Shown here in pieces: positions 1 through 6,984 of a DNA stretch of 64,000 nt. How positions within the stretch are numbered: position 1 is the first letter of the stretch; each line of letters begins with the position of its first letter. The stretch comes from Hankyongella sp964404985 (lineage in GTDB: Bacteria > Pseudomonadota > Alphaproteobacteria > Sphingomonadales > Sphingomonadaceae), in the NCBI GenBank assembly GCA_964404985.1, contig CAYOMD010000004.1:62001-126000 (forward strand). Reading direction: 5' to 3'. The notes beneath the pieces are model-generated. The model worked only from the letters and a program-made list of their open reading frames with translations, was not told where the DNA came from and searched no databases. The position numbers were made by a program, and so were the translations under genes.

Positions 1-393
1 CACACGGTCATTCAGAGCCAGTTGAACGGTCAGGTCAGCGTAGGTGGACAGCAAGGTGCTGACGATGGGCATGATGTGCATCCGCCCGAAGACGACAGGT
101 GCCGCGAGCAGCAGGGTGCCATGCGGTTCTGCATTGACGCCACGGACCACCCGGTCGGCATCTTCAAGGTCTGCCAGAATATGCCGGCATCGCGCCAGAT
201 AGGCCTCGCCCTCCGGCGTTAACCCGACGGAACGCGTGGTTCGACGCAGCAGCATCGCGCCAAGTTCGTCTTCCAGCGCCGCAATGCCCCTGCTTGCCGC
301 AGTGGGCGAAATACGCAGACCACGCGCCGCCTCGGCAAAGCTGCGTTTGTCGGCGACAGCCATGAAGATACGCAGGGCGGTCAGGCGATCCAT
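1..393 (-). CDS. LysR-family transcriptional regulator, N-terminal part (runs off the window)
   Basis: The 131 visible codons begin MDRLTALRIFMAVADKRSF and contain a typical LysR winged helix-turn-helix (about residues 3-60, with SPTAASRGIAALEDELG as the recognition-helix region and LLRRTTRSVGLTPEGEAYL as the wing). This is followed by the start of the effector-binding domain (GTLLLAAPVVFGR). The gene continues beyond base 1, so most of the ligand domain is missing. Its target cannot be deduced: no divergent partner gene lies to its right, where a tRNA gene is the next feature. The family call is firm; the specific function is unknown. Confidence 0.85.
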   Translation of the reverse strand, partial: MDRLTALRIFMAVADKRSFAEAARGLRISPTAASRGIAALEDELGAMLLRRTTRSVGLTPEGEAYLARCRHILADLEDADRVVRGVNAEPHGTLLLAAPVVFGRMHIMPIVSTLLSTYADLTVQLALNDRV

Positions 394-598
394 GATGCGT
401 ATTCCGCAATACTATCGAGCCAATAGTTCAGATTATTCGCACAGCCGCTAATATCAATACGCATTGCGGGTACTGTGCCAAGACAGGCTCAATTCGTGCA
501 GCGGCACGGCGGGACAGTTCATCTCTGGGTGGTGCGATTGAGCGACGCTAAGTCGAACCCGTGCGATGGGTTGGCAGGCGGCATCGCGCCTGTAGAAA
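394..598. other. Intergenic region between lysR-type gene and tRNA-Leu
   Basis: No convincing gene is present. The part next to the regulator start (about 400-470) is AT-richer than the surroundings and would hold the promoter and autoregulatory site of the LysR gene, but no clear inverted T-N11-A operator was identified. Confidence 0.35.
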
Positions 599-683
599 TG
601 GTGCGGGCGGTCGGGCTCGAACCGACACTCCTTGCGGAACCGGATTTTGAGTCCGGCGCGTCTACCAATTCCACCACGCCCGC
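599..683 (-). tRNA. tRNA-Leu (anticodon CAA)
   Basis: Read on the minus strand the sequence starts GCGGGCGTGGTGGAATTGG and folds as a class II tRNA. The 7-bp acceptor stem GCGGGCG/CGCCCGC, the anticodon stem-loop CCGGA-CTCAAAA-TCCGG giving anticodon CAA, a long variable arm and the T-arm GTTCGAGCC are all visible. The discriminator A and the 3' CCA are encoded. It reads UUG leucine codons. It lies 12 bases downstream of the epimerase gene on the same strand, so it may be partly co-transcribed. Confidence 0.95.
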
Positions 684-695
684 GCGCGGCAACGC

Positions 696-1877
696 TTAGC
701 CAGCCTGTTCGCCTAGGTCAACGCGGCTGTGCTTCACGGCCACACGGTTGAGCTCGGCGATGGCCGCGACAATGTGGTAGAAGCTGCTGGCTGGTGCCGG
801 TTCATCCAGGAACGTGCCGTCTGCTGCCATCTTGTCCCGCCACAAGCCGCGCACCGGGGTGTCGAGATAGCGCGCCAACCCCTCGGCGGCAGCCACAGCT
901 TGTGCCCAATAGCGATCCTCGCCGGTCATCAAGCCGGCCGCGCAGTTGGCCTTCAGCCGCTCGGTCTGGGGCCACAGACGCGCGCCGGCATCATGGGGCG
1001 AGCCATCGTCCAGATGCGCATTGATGGCAACACCGCGCACCGGGTCGACCCCGTGCGTCTCGCCGATCTCGATCAGGCGCAAGGCCACCGCTGGCGCAGG
1101 CTGCCCGGTCAGGTCCGCCCAGCGCAGCAACAGCCAGGCCCATTCATACTGGTGGCCGGGCTCGACGATGCGCCCCGGCGTGCCTGCGGCAGGTGCCCAG
1201 TCGCCATCGAAGAACTCTCGCAGCATGCCGCTGTGCGCATCAATGAAGCGGGCCTGTGCGAGGGCCGCGATCGCATCCGCCTCCTGACGCCAGCGTGAAT
1301 GCTCGCGCCGCTCGATCCAGGCGATAAACGCCTCGAACAGGTGCATGTGCGGGTTCGAGGCCAGCGGCAGGCTGCGCGGGCTGCTCTCCTCAAAGCCGGC
1401 AACCGGATGGCGCAGCGTGGCGGACAGCCGGTCAAGGGTTGCATGAGCGAGCCCGGTCATCGCCTCGTCCGGACCGACGACCGTCTGCATGGTCGCGCAG
1501 GCAAGGATCGCGAAGGCCTGATCATAGACCACCATGCGGTCATCCAGCGGCGTGCCGTCGGCATCCGCCAGCGTCCGGAACAACCCGTCGGGCCGCTGAT
1601 AACAGGCAAGGTAGTTTTTGAGGCCGCGCCGCAACAGCGTGTGGACCGGGCCGTCCCAGCCGAGAGACGCCGCCAGGCTGAATGCATAGAGCTGGCGGGG
1701 CTGCACGCGGGCACGGCGCGGCTCGCGGAGCGGCGCGCCGGTCTGGTCCAGCCGCTCGACAAATCCGCCTGACTCAGGATCGACACCGGCTGAGGCCCAG
1801 AGCGGGGCGGCATCCGCGATCAGCCAGCCGGTCAGGCTTGCGCCATGGGCCAGGAGTTCAGTCCAGTGGTTCGTCAT
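696..1877 (-). CDS. AGE family epimerase/isomerase (N-acylglucosamine 2-epimerase-like)
   Basis: The product of about 393 residues matches the (alpha/alpha)6-barrel AGE superfamily, which includes N-acylglucosamine 2-epimerases, mannose isomerases and YihS. Supporting segments are QPRQLYAFSLAASLG near the N-terminus, RMVVYDQAFAILA, NPHMHLFEAFIAW, EPGHQYEWAWLLLRW and a late RLWPQTERLKA. The histidines in NPHMH and EPGHQYEW correspond to the conserved catalytic/substrate region of the family. An in-frame GTG at 1901 would add 8 residues, but the ATG at 1877 has a GGGGG stretch about 8 bases upstream and is preferred. Substrate (mannose, glucose, GlcNAc or another sugar) cannot be told. It stands alone between a repeat and tRNA-Leu. 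Confidence 0.8.
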   Translation of the reverse strand: MTNHWTELLAHGASLTGWLIADAAPLWASAGVDPESGGFVERLDQTGAPLREPRRARVQPRQLYAFSLAASLGWDGPVHTLLRRGLKNYLACYQRPDGLFRTLADADGTPLDDRMVVYDQAFAILACATMQTVVGPDEAMTGLAHATLDRLSATLRHPVAGFEESSPRSLPLASNPHMHLFEAFIAWIERREHSRWRQEADAIAALAQARFIDAHSGMLREFFDGDWAPAAGTPGRIVEPGHQYEWAWLLLRWADLTGQPAPAVALRLIEIGETHGVDPVRGVAINAHLDDGSPHDAGARLWPQTERLKANCAAGLMTGEDRYWAQAVAAAEGLARYLDTPVRGLWRDKMAADGTFLDEPAPASSFYHIVAAIAELNRVAVKHSRVDLGEQAG

Positions 1878-1917
1878 CCGCAGTCCCCCGTCCGGACGCA
1901 CGGGAGGCCCGCGCGGT

Positions 1918-1993
1918 CAAAGCATCTCGCTTTATATGCAACCAGCGAGCAGGATCGAGCACCGTCTCGCATTCAAGGAGCAAAAGTGCTTTA
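1918..1993. repeat. Degenerate copy of palindromic repeat family B
   Basis: This 76-bp stretch aligns end to end with the better preserved copies at 5709-5784 and 32739-32815. It has AAAGCATC at one edge and GTGCTTTAG at the other, with weakened central complementarity. Its right edge contributes the TTA that is the TAA stop codon of the DUF1178 gene (1991-1993). Confidence 0.6.
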
Positions 1994-2437
1994 GCTGTTC
2001 CAGTTGCGCCGGGGCGGCAAAGGCAGCGGTGCCACCGGAATTCCGTCGTCGGCAAGCGCCCTTACTTCATCCAGGCTAGCTACGCCATAGATGCCGCGCG
2101 CCGGGGCGTCACCCTCCGCGATGGCGCGCGCTTCAGACGCGAAATTGGCCCCCACATCCTCGAAGGTCGCCTCGACCTTGGCCTGAACCGCCAGCAGGGC
2201 GGCCATGAGCGCTTTGGCGTCCTGCGACTCACCGACAGCAACGGTTGCCGGGGCTTCTATACGCTGGTTGCTCTTGGCATTCAGGCGCGGCGCGCTCAAC
2301 ACCCGCTCGACCAAGCTGCTGTTACAATAGGGACAGGCGACCAGGGCTTGCGCCCTTTGTTCCGCAAAGGCGGCAGCATCGGCAAACCAGCCCTCGAAAA
2401 CATGCCCGCCCTGGCAGCGCAGATCGAACACGATCAC
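1991..2437 (-). CDS. DUF1178 family protein
   Basis: A 148-residue protein beginning MIVFDLRCQGGHVFEGWF, typical of DUF1178. A putative zinc ribbon is formed by C8/H12 and the CPYC motif near residues 35-38, followed by a less conserved linker and a C-terminal helix region (GIYGVASLDEVRALADDGI). No biochemical function is established for the family. Its ATG overlaps the stop of the amidase gene by 4 bases (ATGA), so the two are translationally coupled. The stop codon TAA falls in the edge of a degenerate palindromic repeat. Confidence 0.85.
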   Translation of the reverse strand: MIVFDLRCQGGHVFEGWFADAAAFAEQRAQALVACPYCNSSLVERVLSAPRLNAKSNQRIEAPATVAVGESQDAKALMAALLAVQAKVEATFEDVGANFASEARAIAEGDAPARGIYGVASLDEVRALADDGIPVAPLPLPPRRNWNS

Positions 2438-3279
2438 GCCGTGATGTCCTGTACTGCCGGTAATTCGCGCGCCTGGGCCAGCGCCGGGATGCGCGCACGC
2501 GTCTGCGCCACCTGTTCAAGATCGAGCGTCGCCATGATAGTGCCCGGCTCGACCCCGGCGTCGGCCATCACGCGCCCCCATGGGTCGACGATCAGGCTGT
2601 GGCCATAGGTGGTGCGCCCGTCCTCGTGCGTGCCGGTCTGGGCCGGAGCCACGACATAGCAGCCGGTCTCGATCGCACGCGCGCGCAGCAGGACATGCCA
2701 GTGGGCCGCTCCGGTGATGGCCGTGAAGGCCGCAGGCACCAGCAAGATTTCAGCACCAGCACGCGCCAGCGCGGCATAGAGCGCGCCGAACCGGAGATCG
2801 TAGCAGATGGACAGGCCCAGACGGCCCACCCCGGTCGAGACCAGGACCGGAACGGCACCGGCATCATAGAGGGCTGATTCGCGGTAACTCTCGCCGCCGG
2901 GGAGATCGACATCGAACCTGTGGATCTTGTCATAGGTGGCGACAGTCTGCCCAGCCGGCGAGACCAGAAATTGCCGATTCAGCAGGCGCTGCGCGCCGGC
3001 CTGCGTCAGGACCGGGCTGGAGCCGACAAGAACCCAGACGGACAATTCGCGGGCCAGCCGACACGCCAAAGCCAGTGTCGGGTCACTGTCTTGTGTCCGG
3101 GCCTCCGCAAGCAGACGCGTCCGGTTGCGGTCCAGCGCACCGGTCATCTCGGGAGTCGCGATCAGCTGTGCGCCTTGCGCCGCCAGACTGCGGATGCCGC
3201 GCTCAAGCATCTCCGCATTGCCCGCGTGCGAAATGCCGGATGTGGTTTGTATACAGCCGACGTTCAGCGTTCGACTCAT
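2434..3279 (-). CDS. Carbon-nitrogen hydrolase, Nit1/Nit2 (deaminated glutathione amidase) type
   Basis: This 281-residue nitrilase-superfamily protein has the catalytic triad in order: Glu in IATPEMTGAL (about residue 43), Lys in YDKIHRFDV and Cys in LSICYDLRF. The motif sequence and length fit the Nit1-like branch that hydrolyses deaminated glutathione, a metabolite-repair activity. It overlaps grxC upstream and the DUF1178 gene downstream by 4 bases each, forming a tightly coupled grxC-nit-DUF1178 set. The glutaredoxin neighbour is in keeping with a glutathione-linked role (inference). Confidence 0.85.
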   Translation of the reverse strand: MSRTLNVGCIQTTSGISHAGNAEMLERGIRSLAAQGAQLIATPEMTGALDRNRTRLLAEARTQDSDPTLALACRLARELSVWVLVGSSPVLTQAGAQRLLNRQFLVSPAGQTVATYDKIHRFDVDLPGGESYRESALYDAGAVPVLVSTGVGRLGLSICYDLRFGALYAALARAGAEILLVPAAFTAITGAAHWHVLLRARAIETGCYVVAPAQTGTHEDGRTTYGHSLIVDPWGRVMADAGVEPGTIMATLDLEQVAQTRARIPALAQARELPAVQDITA

Positions 3280-3533
3280 GCCGTGAGAAGCGTATCAAGC
3301 TCTCCACGCGCATCCAGGGCATGAAGGTCATCGCAGCCACCGATGTGCCGGCCATCAATGAAGATCTGGGGGACGCTGGTGCGCCCGCCCGCCCGCGCAC
3401 GCATCTGCGAGCGGTTGCCGGGATCGAAGGTCACGTCGATCTCCTGGAACTCTGCGCTCTTCTTGCGCAGCAATTGCTTCGCGCGCGCACAATAACCACA
3501 GAATTCAGAAGTATAGATGACAATCTCCGCCAC
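3276..3533 (-). CDS. grxC: Glutaredoxin 3 (GrxC type)
   Basis: An 85-residue protein, VAEIVIYTSEFCGYCARAK at the N-terminus, with the dithiol active site CGYC, the cis-proline segment TSVPQIFI and the GG..D glutathione-binding turn (IGGCDDLHAL). It reduces disulfides and mixed glutathione disulfides in the cytoplasm. The GTG at 3533 is chosen over an upstream ATG because AGGAGAGG sits about 10 bases before it and because the length then equals that of usual class I monothiol/dithiol glutaredoxins. Its last codons overlap the amidase start (ATGA). Confidence 0.92.
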   Translation of the reverse strand: MAEIVIYTSEFCGYCARAKQLLRKKSAEFQEIDVTFDPGNRSQMRARAGGRTSVPQIFIDGRHIGGCDDLHALDARGELDTLLTA

Positions 3534-3669
3534 GTTTCGAACGCCTCTCCTGCAGCTGCACCATGGTCGCACCATGCGGCCATGCCTGTAAATTTATGAA
3601 TATAATAGCGACTCAACGCTCACAAGAGAAGTTGATTAAAGTCGCACATATAATCGACTGTTTCACTTT

Positions 3670-4419
3670 TTAGCGCTTTTCATCGAGGACCCGCGCGATA
3701 GTCAAAACCCGCACATCGCGAACGCCTGCCTGCAGGAGCGCCCGGCAGCAGGCATCAACGGTCGCGCCTGTTGTAAATACGTCATCGACCAGAACCACGG
3801 ACGCCTCGGCCAACTTGCCCCGTCGCGCCGGGTTGACGACAAAGGCGCGGGCGACATTGCGGGCGCGCGCCTGCTTGTTCAGCCCCTGCTGGCTGGCCGT
3901 CGCCCGCTTGCGCTGCAAGGCATCGAGCACCGCCGGCCGGCCCGCCATCCTTGCGATCACACGGGCCAGAAGTGCTGCCTGATTGTAGCCGCGCTGCCAG
4001 AGGCGTCGCCAATGCAGCGGCACGGGCACCACGCAGGTGTCCTGCGGCGCCAGAAGCTCCGCGCCGACGCGCAGCATGTGCCGCGCCAGTGCCTGGGCAT
4101 GTTCCATGCGATCCGCATGCTTGAAGGCGATGATCGCGGCTGCCGCCGCATCCCCGTAATGCCAGCAGGCGCGCGCCGCCGTATAGGGTGGCGGGCTGGC
4201 AAGGCAAGGCGCGCAGCGCAATCCCGGTGCCACCTCGTGCGGGAACGGCGTGCCGCACTGCGGGCATTGCGGCTTGCCGATGAAGTGCAGTTGCGCCCAG
4301 CACTTAGGGCAGAACGTCCCCGGATCGCGAACCTGCTCGCGGCAGCCGAGGCAGAGCGGCGGCAGCACGAGATCTAGTGCTGTGCGCGCGTAAGAGCGAA
4401 AAAGCGTGTCCAGCCTCAT
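3670..4419 (-). CDS. ComF family phosphoribosyltransferase-like protein
   Basis: About 249 residues. The N-terminal part carries a double zinc ribbon (LCLGCREQV, FCPKCWAQL, CPQCGTPF, CAPCLA). The C-terminal part is a type I phosphoribosyltransferase fold with the PRPP loop VVLVDDVFTTGATVDAC. In competent Gram-positives ComFC takes part in DNA uptake; in Proteobacteria (GntX/ComF) the role is unclear. The start MRLDTLFRSYA at 4419 is preferred, because the upstream 21 codons would run into the divergent methyltransferase leader. It is the first gene of the leftward group that includes grxC, separated from it by 136 bases. Confidence 0.85.
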   Translation of the reverse strand: MRLDTLFRSYARTALDLVLPPLCLGCREQVRDPGTFCPKCWAQLHFIGKPQCPQCGTPFPHEVAPGLRCAPCLASPPPYTAARACWHYGDAAAAAIIAFKHADRMEHAQALARHMLRVGAELLAPQDTCVVPVPLHWRRLWQRGYNQAALLARVIARMAGRPAVLDALQRKRATASQQGLNKQARARNVARAFVVNPARRGKLAEASVVLVDDVFTTGATVDACCRALLQAGVRDVRVLTIARVLDEKR

Positions 4420-4472
4420 CTGCGGCCTTATCCCCTGTTGGCATCCCAGCTTTTGCGCGCGATGGAGGAGCC

Positions 4473-5324
4473 ATGATGACATTCAGCCAGGCACGACGCC
4501 AGCGTCTGCGCGCCCGTGCACTTCACTCCCGCGAGAGCCTCGATATCCTCTGGGATCGACTGTGCGACGATGTCTGTGAGCGACTGGCGGTCGTCAACCG
4601 GCGTTTCGCCCGCATTCTCTGTCTGGGCAGCGGCGCGGGCAGACTGGCGGCACATCTTCAGCCGGACCTGCTTGTTGCTGCCGATCTTGTCTCGAGAGAG
4701 CCCGGTCTCTCTGTGGTCTGTTCGGAGGACCTACTGCCGTTCGCCGATGCCAGCTTCGACCTGGCGATCAGCCTCTTCGGCCTGCAGACAATCGACGATC
4801 TGCCGGGCAGTCTGATCCAGATCCGGCGCGTACTGAAACCCGACGGGTTATTCATGGCGGCGATTCCAGGCGGCAACAGCCTCCAGGAGCTGAGAGAAAG
4901 CCTGCTGCGCGCAGAGGCCGAGGCAACCGGCGCCGTAGCCCAGAGGGTGGGGCCCATGCTTGATCTGCAACAGGCGGCCGCTCTGCTCCAGCGAGCCGGT
5001 TTCGCCATGCCGGTCGCCGATCTCGATGCGCTGACACTCTCCTACACCGACCCGGTGACGCTGCTCGCCGATATCCGCACCCTTGGAGAGAGCAACCCGA
5101 TCCGGCACGCCAGACCGTTGCGGCGTGACAGTCTGGCTGCAGCACTGCTTGACTATCAAACGCGCCATGCGGGCCCGGATGGGCGCATCCCGGCGACCCT
5201 TGAGTTCGTGCATCTCGCCGGATGGGCACCTGGGCCCGATCAGCCGCAACCAAAGGCCAGAGGGTCCGCCACCGTCAGTATGGCAGATGCACTGCGCAAT
5301 CCACGGCAGATAACGAATAAATAA
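4473..5324 (+). CDS. SAM-dependent methyltransferase, BioC/NDUFAF5-like
   Basis: The 283-residue product starts MMTFSQARRQRLRARALHSRE. It has a class I methyltransferase core: motif I ILCLGSGAGRLAAHL, an acidic strand end VAADL, motif IV region FDLAISLFGLQTIDD and the post-motif LIQIRRVLKPDGLFMAAIPGG. The sequence pattern resembles alphaproteobacterial BioC-like proteins related to mitochondrial NDUFAF5, a complex I assembly factor. The ATG at 4473 follows GGAGG by four bases and is clearly better than the upstream in-frame ATG at 4377. It is divergent from comF, an arrangement common in this class. Confidence 0.8.
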   Translation: MMTFSQARRQRLRARALHSRESLDILWDRLCDDVCERLAVVNRRFARILCLGSGAGRLAAHLQPDLLVAADLVSREPGLSVVCSEDLLPFADASFDLAISLFGLQTIDDLPGSLIQIRRVLKPDGLFMAAIPGGNSLQELRESLLRAEAEATGAVAQRVGPMLDLQQAAALLQRAGFAMPVADLDALTLSYTDPVTLLADIRTLGESNPIRHARPLRRDSLAAALLDYQTRHAGPDGRIPATLEFVHLAGWAPGPDQPQPKARGSATVSMADALRNPRQITNK

Positions 5325-5452
5325 AGCGTAAAGCTACGTTTAACTTTGTGCATTAAACACTGTGCAATTCCATTTCATTACAAGGCTGAATATTGGTGCC
5401 AGAAATAGACACAACGTGCCAATCGTCACAGATGCCAATGAGGAGAGACTAA

Positions 5453-5638
5453 ATGCTTTTTCGTAAGCTGTTTAAGAATGAAGACGGTGCGACCGCCATT
5501 GAATACGGTCTGATCGCCGCACTGGTCGCCATTGCCGCCATCTCGGCTATGGACCTGCTGGGCGAGGAAGTCAGCAACACCTTCACCAAGGTTCAAACGA
5601 ACCTGGAGACGGCCAACAAGGCGGCTGACGCCAAGTAA
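5453..5638 (+). CDS. Flp/Fap-type pilin (copy 1)
   Basis: A 61-residue prepilin. After the short basic leader MLFRKLFKNEDG comes the cleavage site G/ATAIEY with Glu at +5, followed by the hydrophobic helix GLIAALVAIAAISAM and a polar tail ending KAADAK. Such pilins are processed by a TadV/CpaA peptidase and assembled by a Tad secretion machine; none of those genes is in the window. It is 58/61 identical to the pilin at 6733-6918. A GAGGAGAG ribosome binding site lies about 7 bases before the ATG. Confidence 0.93.
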   Translation: MLFRKLFKNEDGATAIEYGLIAALVAIAAISAMDLLGEEVSNTFTKVQTNLETANKAADAK

Positions 5639-5670
5639 GCTTCTCGCGACAGGAAATGTTGCAGATGCCA

Positions 5671-5700
5671 TCAGGCGGCGGGCCACACCCCGCCGCCTGA
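5671..5700 (+). terminator. Hairpin downstream of pilin copy 1
   Basis: A perfect 12-bp stem (TCAGGCGGCGGG with CCCGCCGCCTGA) with a 6-base loop lies 32 bases after the pilin stop. The tail ACCATTTCT is only weakly T-rich, so it may act as an attenuating or 3'-stabilising hairpin rather than a classical terminator. Confidence 0.6.
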
Positions 5701-5708
5701 ACCATTTC

Positions 5709-5784
5709 TAAAGCATCGCGCCTTAAATGTGACCCACATCCGGGATAGAGTGGTTTGTCACATTTAAGGGGCAAAGATGCTTTA
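5709..5784. repeat. Palindromic repeat family B
   Basis: A 76-bp imperfect palindrome. TAAAGCATC at the left is matched by GATGCTTTA at the right, and CCTTAAATGTGAC by GTCACATTTAAGG. Near-identical copies lie at 32739-32815 (opposite order relative to family A) and degenerate copies at 1918-1993 and around 47720-47736. Confidence 0.85.
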
Positions 5785-5799
5785 GATTTATGGGTTTAT

Positions 5800-5871
5800 A
5801 GAGCAACTTTGGACTTTAAATCCGCGTTGAGCATGCCATCAGGCTGATGCGGATTTAAAGCCCGTTGCTCT
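5800..5871. repeat. Palindromic repeat family A
   Basis: A 72-bp imperfect palindrome with outer arms AGAGCAAC/GTTGCTCT and inner arms GGACTTTAAATCCGC/GCGGATTTAAAGCC around a centre GCATGCCATCAGGC. A second full copy is at 32652-32723 and a decayed half at about 58037-58080. In the two full copies A and B are adjacent and separated by about 15 bases. The right edge supplies part of the mutT stop codon. Confidence 0.85.
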
Positions 5872-6316
5872 AGAGCAACGCCTGCAGTATTCCGACCAGC
5901 GGGACATCGGCAGGCGGCATGGGCATCTGATAGAGCTCGGGCAGCCGGACCCAACGGATGGCCTGCCCCTCCGCGGGCCGTACCTGGCCGGCCCATTTAC
6001 GGCAGGCATACATCAGCATGATCAAATGAAAATCCGGATAGGCATGACTGGCAAACGTGAGCGGGGCCAGGCAGGCAACGCTCGTGTCGATGCCGAGTTC
6101 TTCCTGCATCTCGCGCACCAAAGCTGTCTCCGGTGCCTCTCCGGGTTCGATCTTGCCACCAGGAAATTCCCACAGACCTGCCAGTGACTTACCCTCTGGC
6201 CGTTGCGCCACCAGAATACGGCCATCAGCATCGATCAAGGCCACCGCCACCACCCAGACCTGCCGTAGCCCCGGCGCACCAATCATTGTCTCCGGGCAGT
6301 CCTCGCGCATGAACAT
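5870..6316 (-). CDS. mutT: MutT-type Nudix hydrolase (8-oxo-dGTP diphosphatase)
   Basis: A 148-residue protein with a full Nudix box, GGKIEPGEAPETALVREMQ then EELGI, preceded by the MutT-like RPEGKSLAGLWEFPGG segment. It sanitises 8-oxo-dGTP from the nucleotide pool. Downstream starts (codons 3 or 11) are also possible, as the first ten residues are outside the domain. The gene sits alone, antisense to and between the pilin copies. Its TAG stop (5870-5872) coincides with the edge of a palindromic repeat. Confidence 0.9.
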   Translation of the reverse strand: MFMREDCPETMIGAPGLRQVWVVAVALIDADGRILVAQRPEGKSLAGLWEFPGGKIEPGEAPETALVREMQEELGIDTSVACLAPLTFASHAYPDFHLIMLMYACRKWAGQVRPAEGQAIRWVRLPELYQMPMPPADVPLVGILQALL

Positions 6317-6401
6317 GACTTCCAGTTGTTAGGGAAACACCCGCATCGTTTATTAATAGTCTAAATCTAATCTAGCGTCACACTCTGCTATAGGGATTAC
6401 C

Positions 6402-6590
6402 ATGACCGCAGCGAACCGGATACGCCGATCTCTCCTGCGCTGTGAGCAGGGCGCGACCGCAATCGAATACGTGTTCCTGCTGTCGCTTCTGGCTCTGGCG
6501 ATCATCGTGTCTGTGCAGTCCATGGGCCAGGAAGTGGTGAACCTGCATACGAAGGTGGTCACATCCTGGCAGAATGCCGCAAAAAAATAG
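6402..6590 (+). CDS. Flp-family pilin, divergent third copy
   Basis: A 62-residue prepilin with leader MTAANRIRRSLLRCEQG, cleavage context G/ATAIEY and helix VFLLSLLALAIIVSVQSM. Beyond the shared GATAIEY motif and the GQEV-N-TKV tail pattern it differs strongly from the two near-identical copies on either side. It may be a minor pilin. It is divergent from mutT and 142 bases upstream of pilin copy 2. Confidence 0.88.
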   Translation: MTAANRIRRSLLRCEQGATAIEYVFLLSLLALAIIVSVQSMGQEVVNLHTKVVTSWQNAAKK

Positions 6591-6732
6591 CTTTGCGACC
6601 AAATGTTAAATCAGCCGGCAAATTAACCTAATGCTTTTAGAAAACCCTAACCGCTGAATATTAAGTTTGCACTCGATGGCATCCCGCCGGGAAAGCGAAG
6701 CCAAATAAGCCATCGTACACAAGGAGACGGTT

Positions 6733-6918
6733 ATGTTCATTCGCAAGTTGTTTAAGAACGAAGAAGGTGCGACCGCAATCGAATACGGTCTGATCGCCGC
6801 ACTGGTCGCCATTGCCGCCATCTCGGCCATGGACCTGCTGGGCGAAGAAGTCAGCAACACTTTCACCAAGGTTCAAACGAACCTGGAGACGGCCAACAAG
6901 GCGGCTGACGCCAAGTAA
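6733..6918 (+). CDS. Flp/Fap-type pilin (copy 2)
   Basis: A 61-residue prepilin MFIRKLFKNEEG/ATAIEYGL with the same length and tail as copy 1; only residues 2, 3 and 11 differ. At DNA level there are 12 differences in 186 bases. Nine fall in the first 16 codons and three in the remaining 46, suggesting recent duplication with partial gene conversion. An AAGGAGAC ribosome binding site precedes the ATG and a good terminator follows the stop. Confidence 0.93.
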   Translation: MFIRKLFKNEEGATAIEYGLIAALVAIAAISAMDLLGEEVSNTFTKVQTNLETANKAADAK

Positions 6919-6951
6919 GCCGTTCGCGATAGCCACTATCGCAGCGACATC

Positions 6952-6980
6952 AGGCGGTGGGCTTTGCTCACCGCCTTTTT
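6952..6980 (+). terminator. Rho-independent terminator after pilin copy 2
   Basis: The stem AGGCGGTG/CACCGCCT, extended by GC/GC around a TTT loop, is followed directly by a T tract (CCTTTTT). It separates the pilin from the convergent M48 protease gene. Confidence 0.85.
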
Positions 6981-6984
6981 CGTA

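Noticed and set aside
475..699. A plus-strand 74-codon open frame across the tRNA-Leu gene
   Set aside because: It reads antisense through the tRNA (giving the peptide VGLEPTLLAEPDFESG typical of such artefacts) and has no ribosome binding site.
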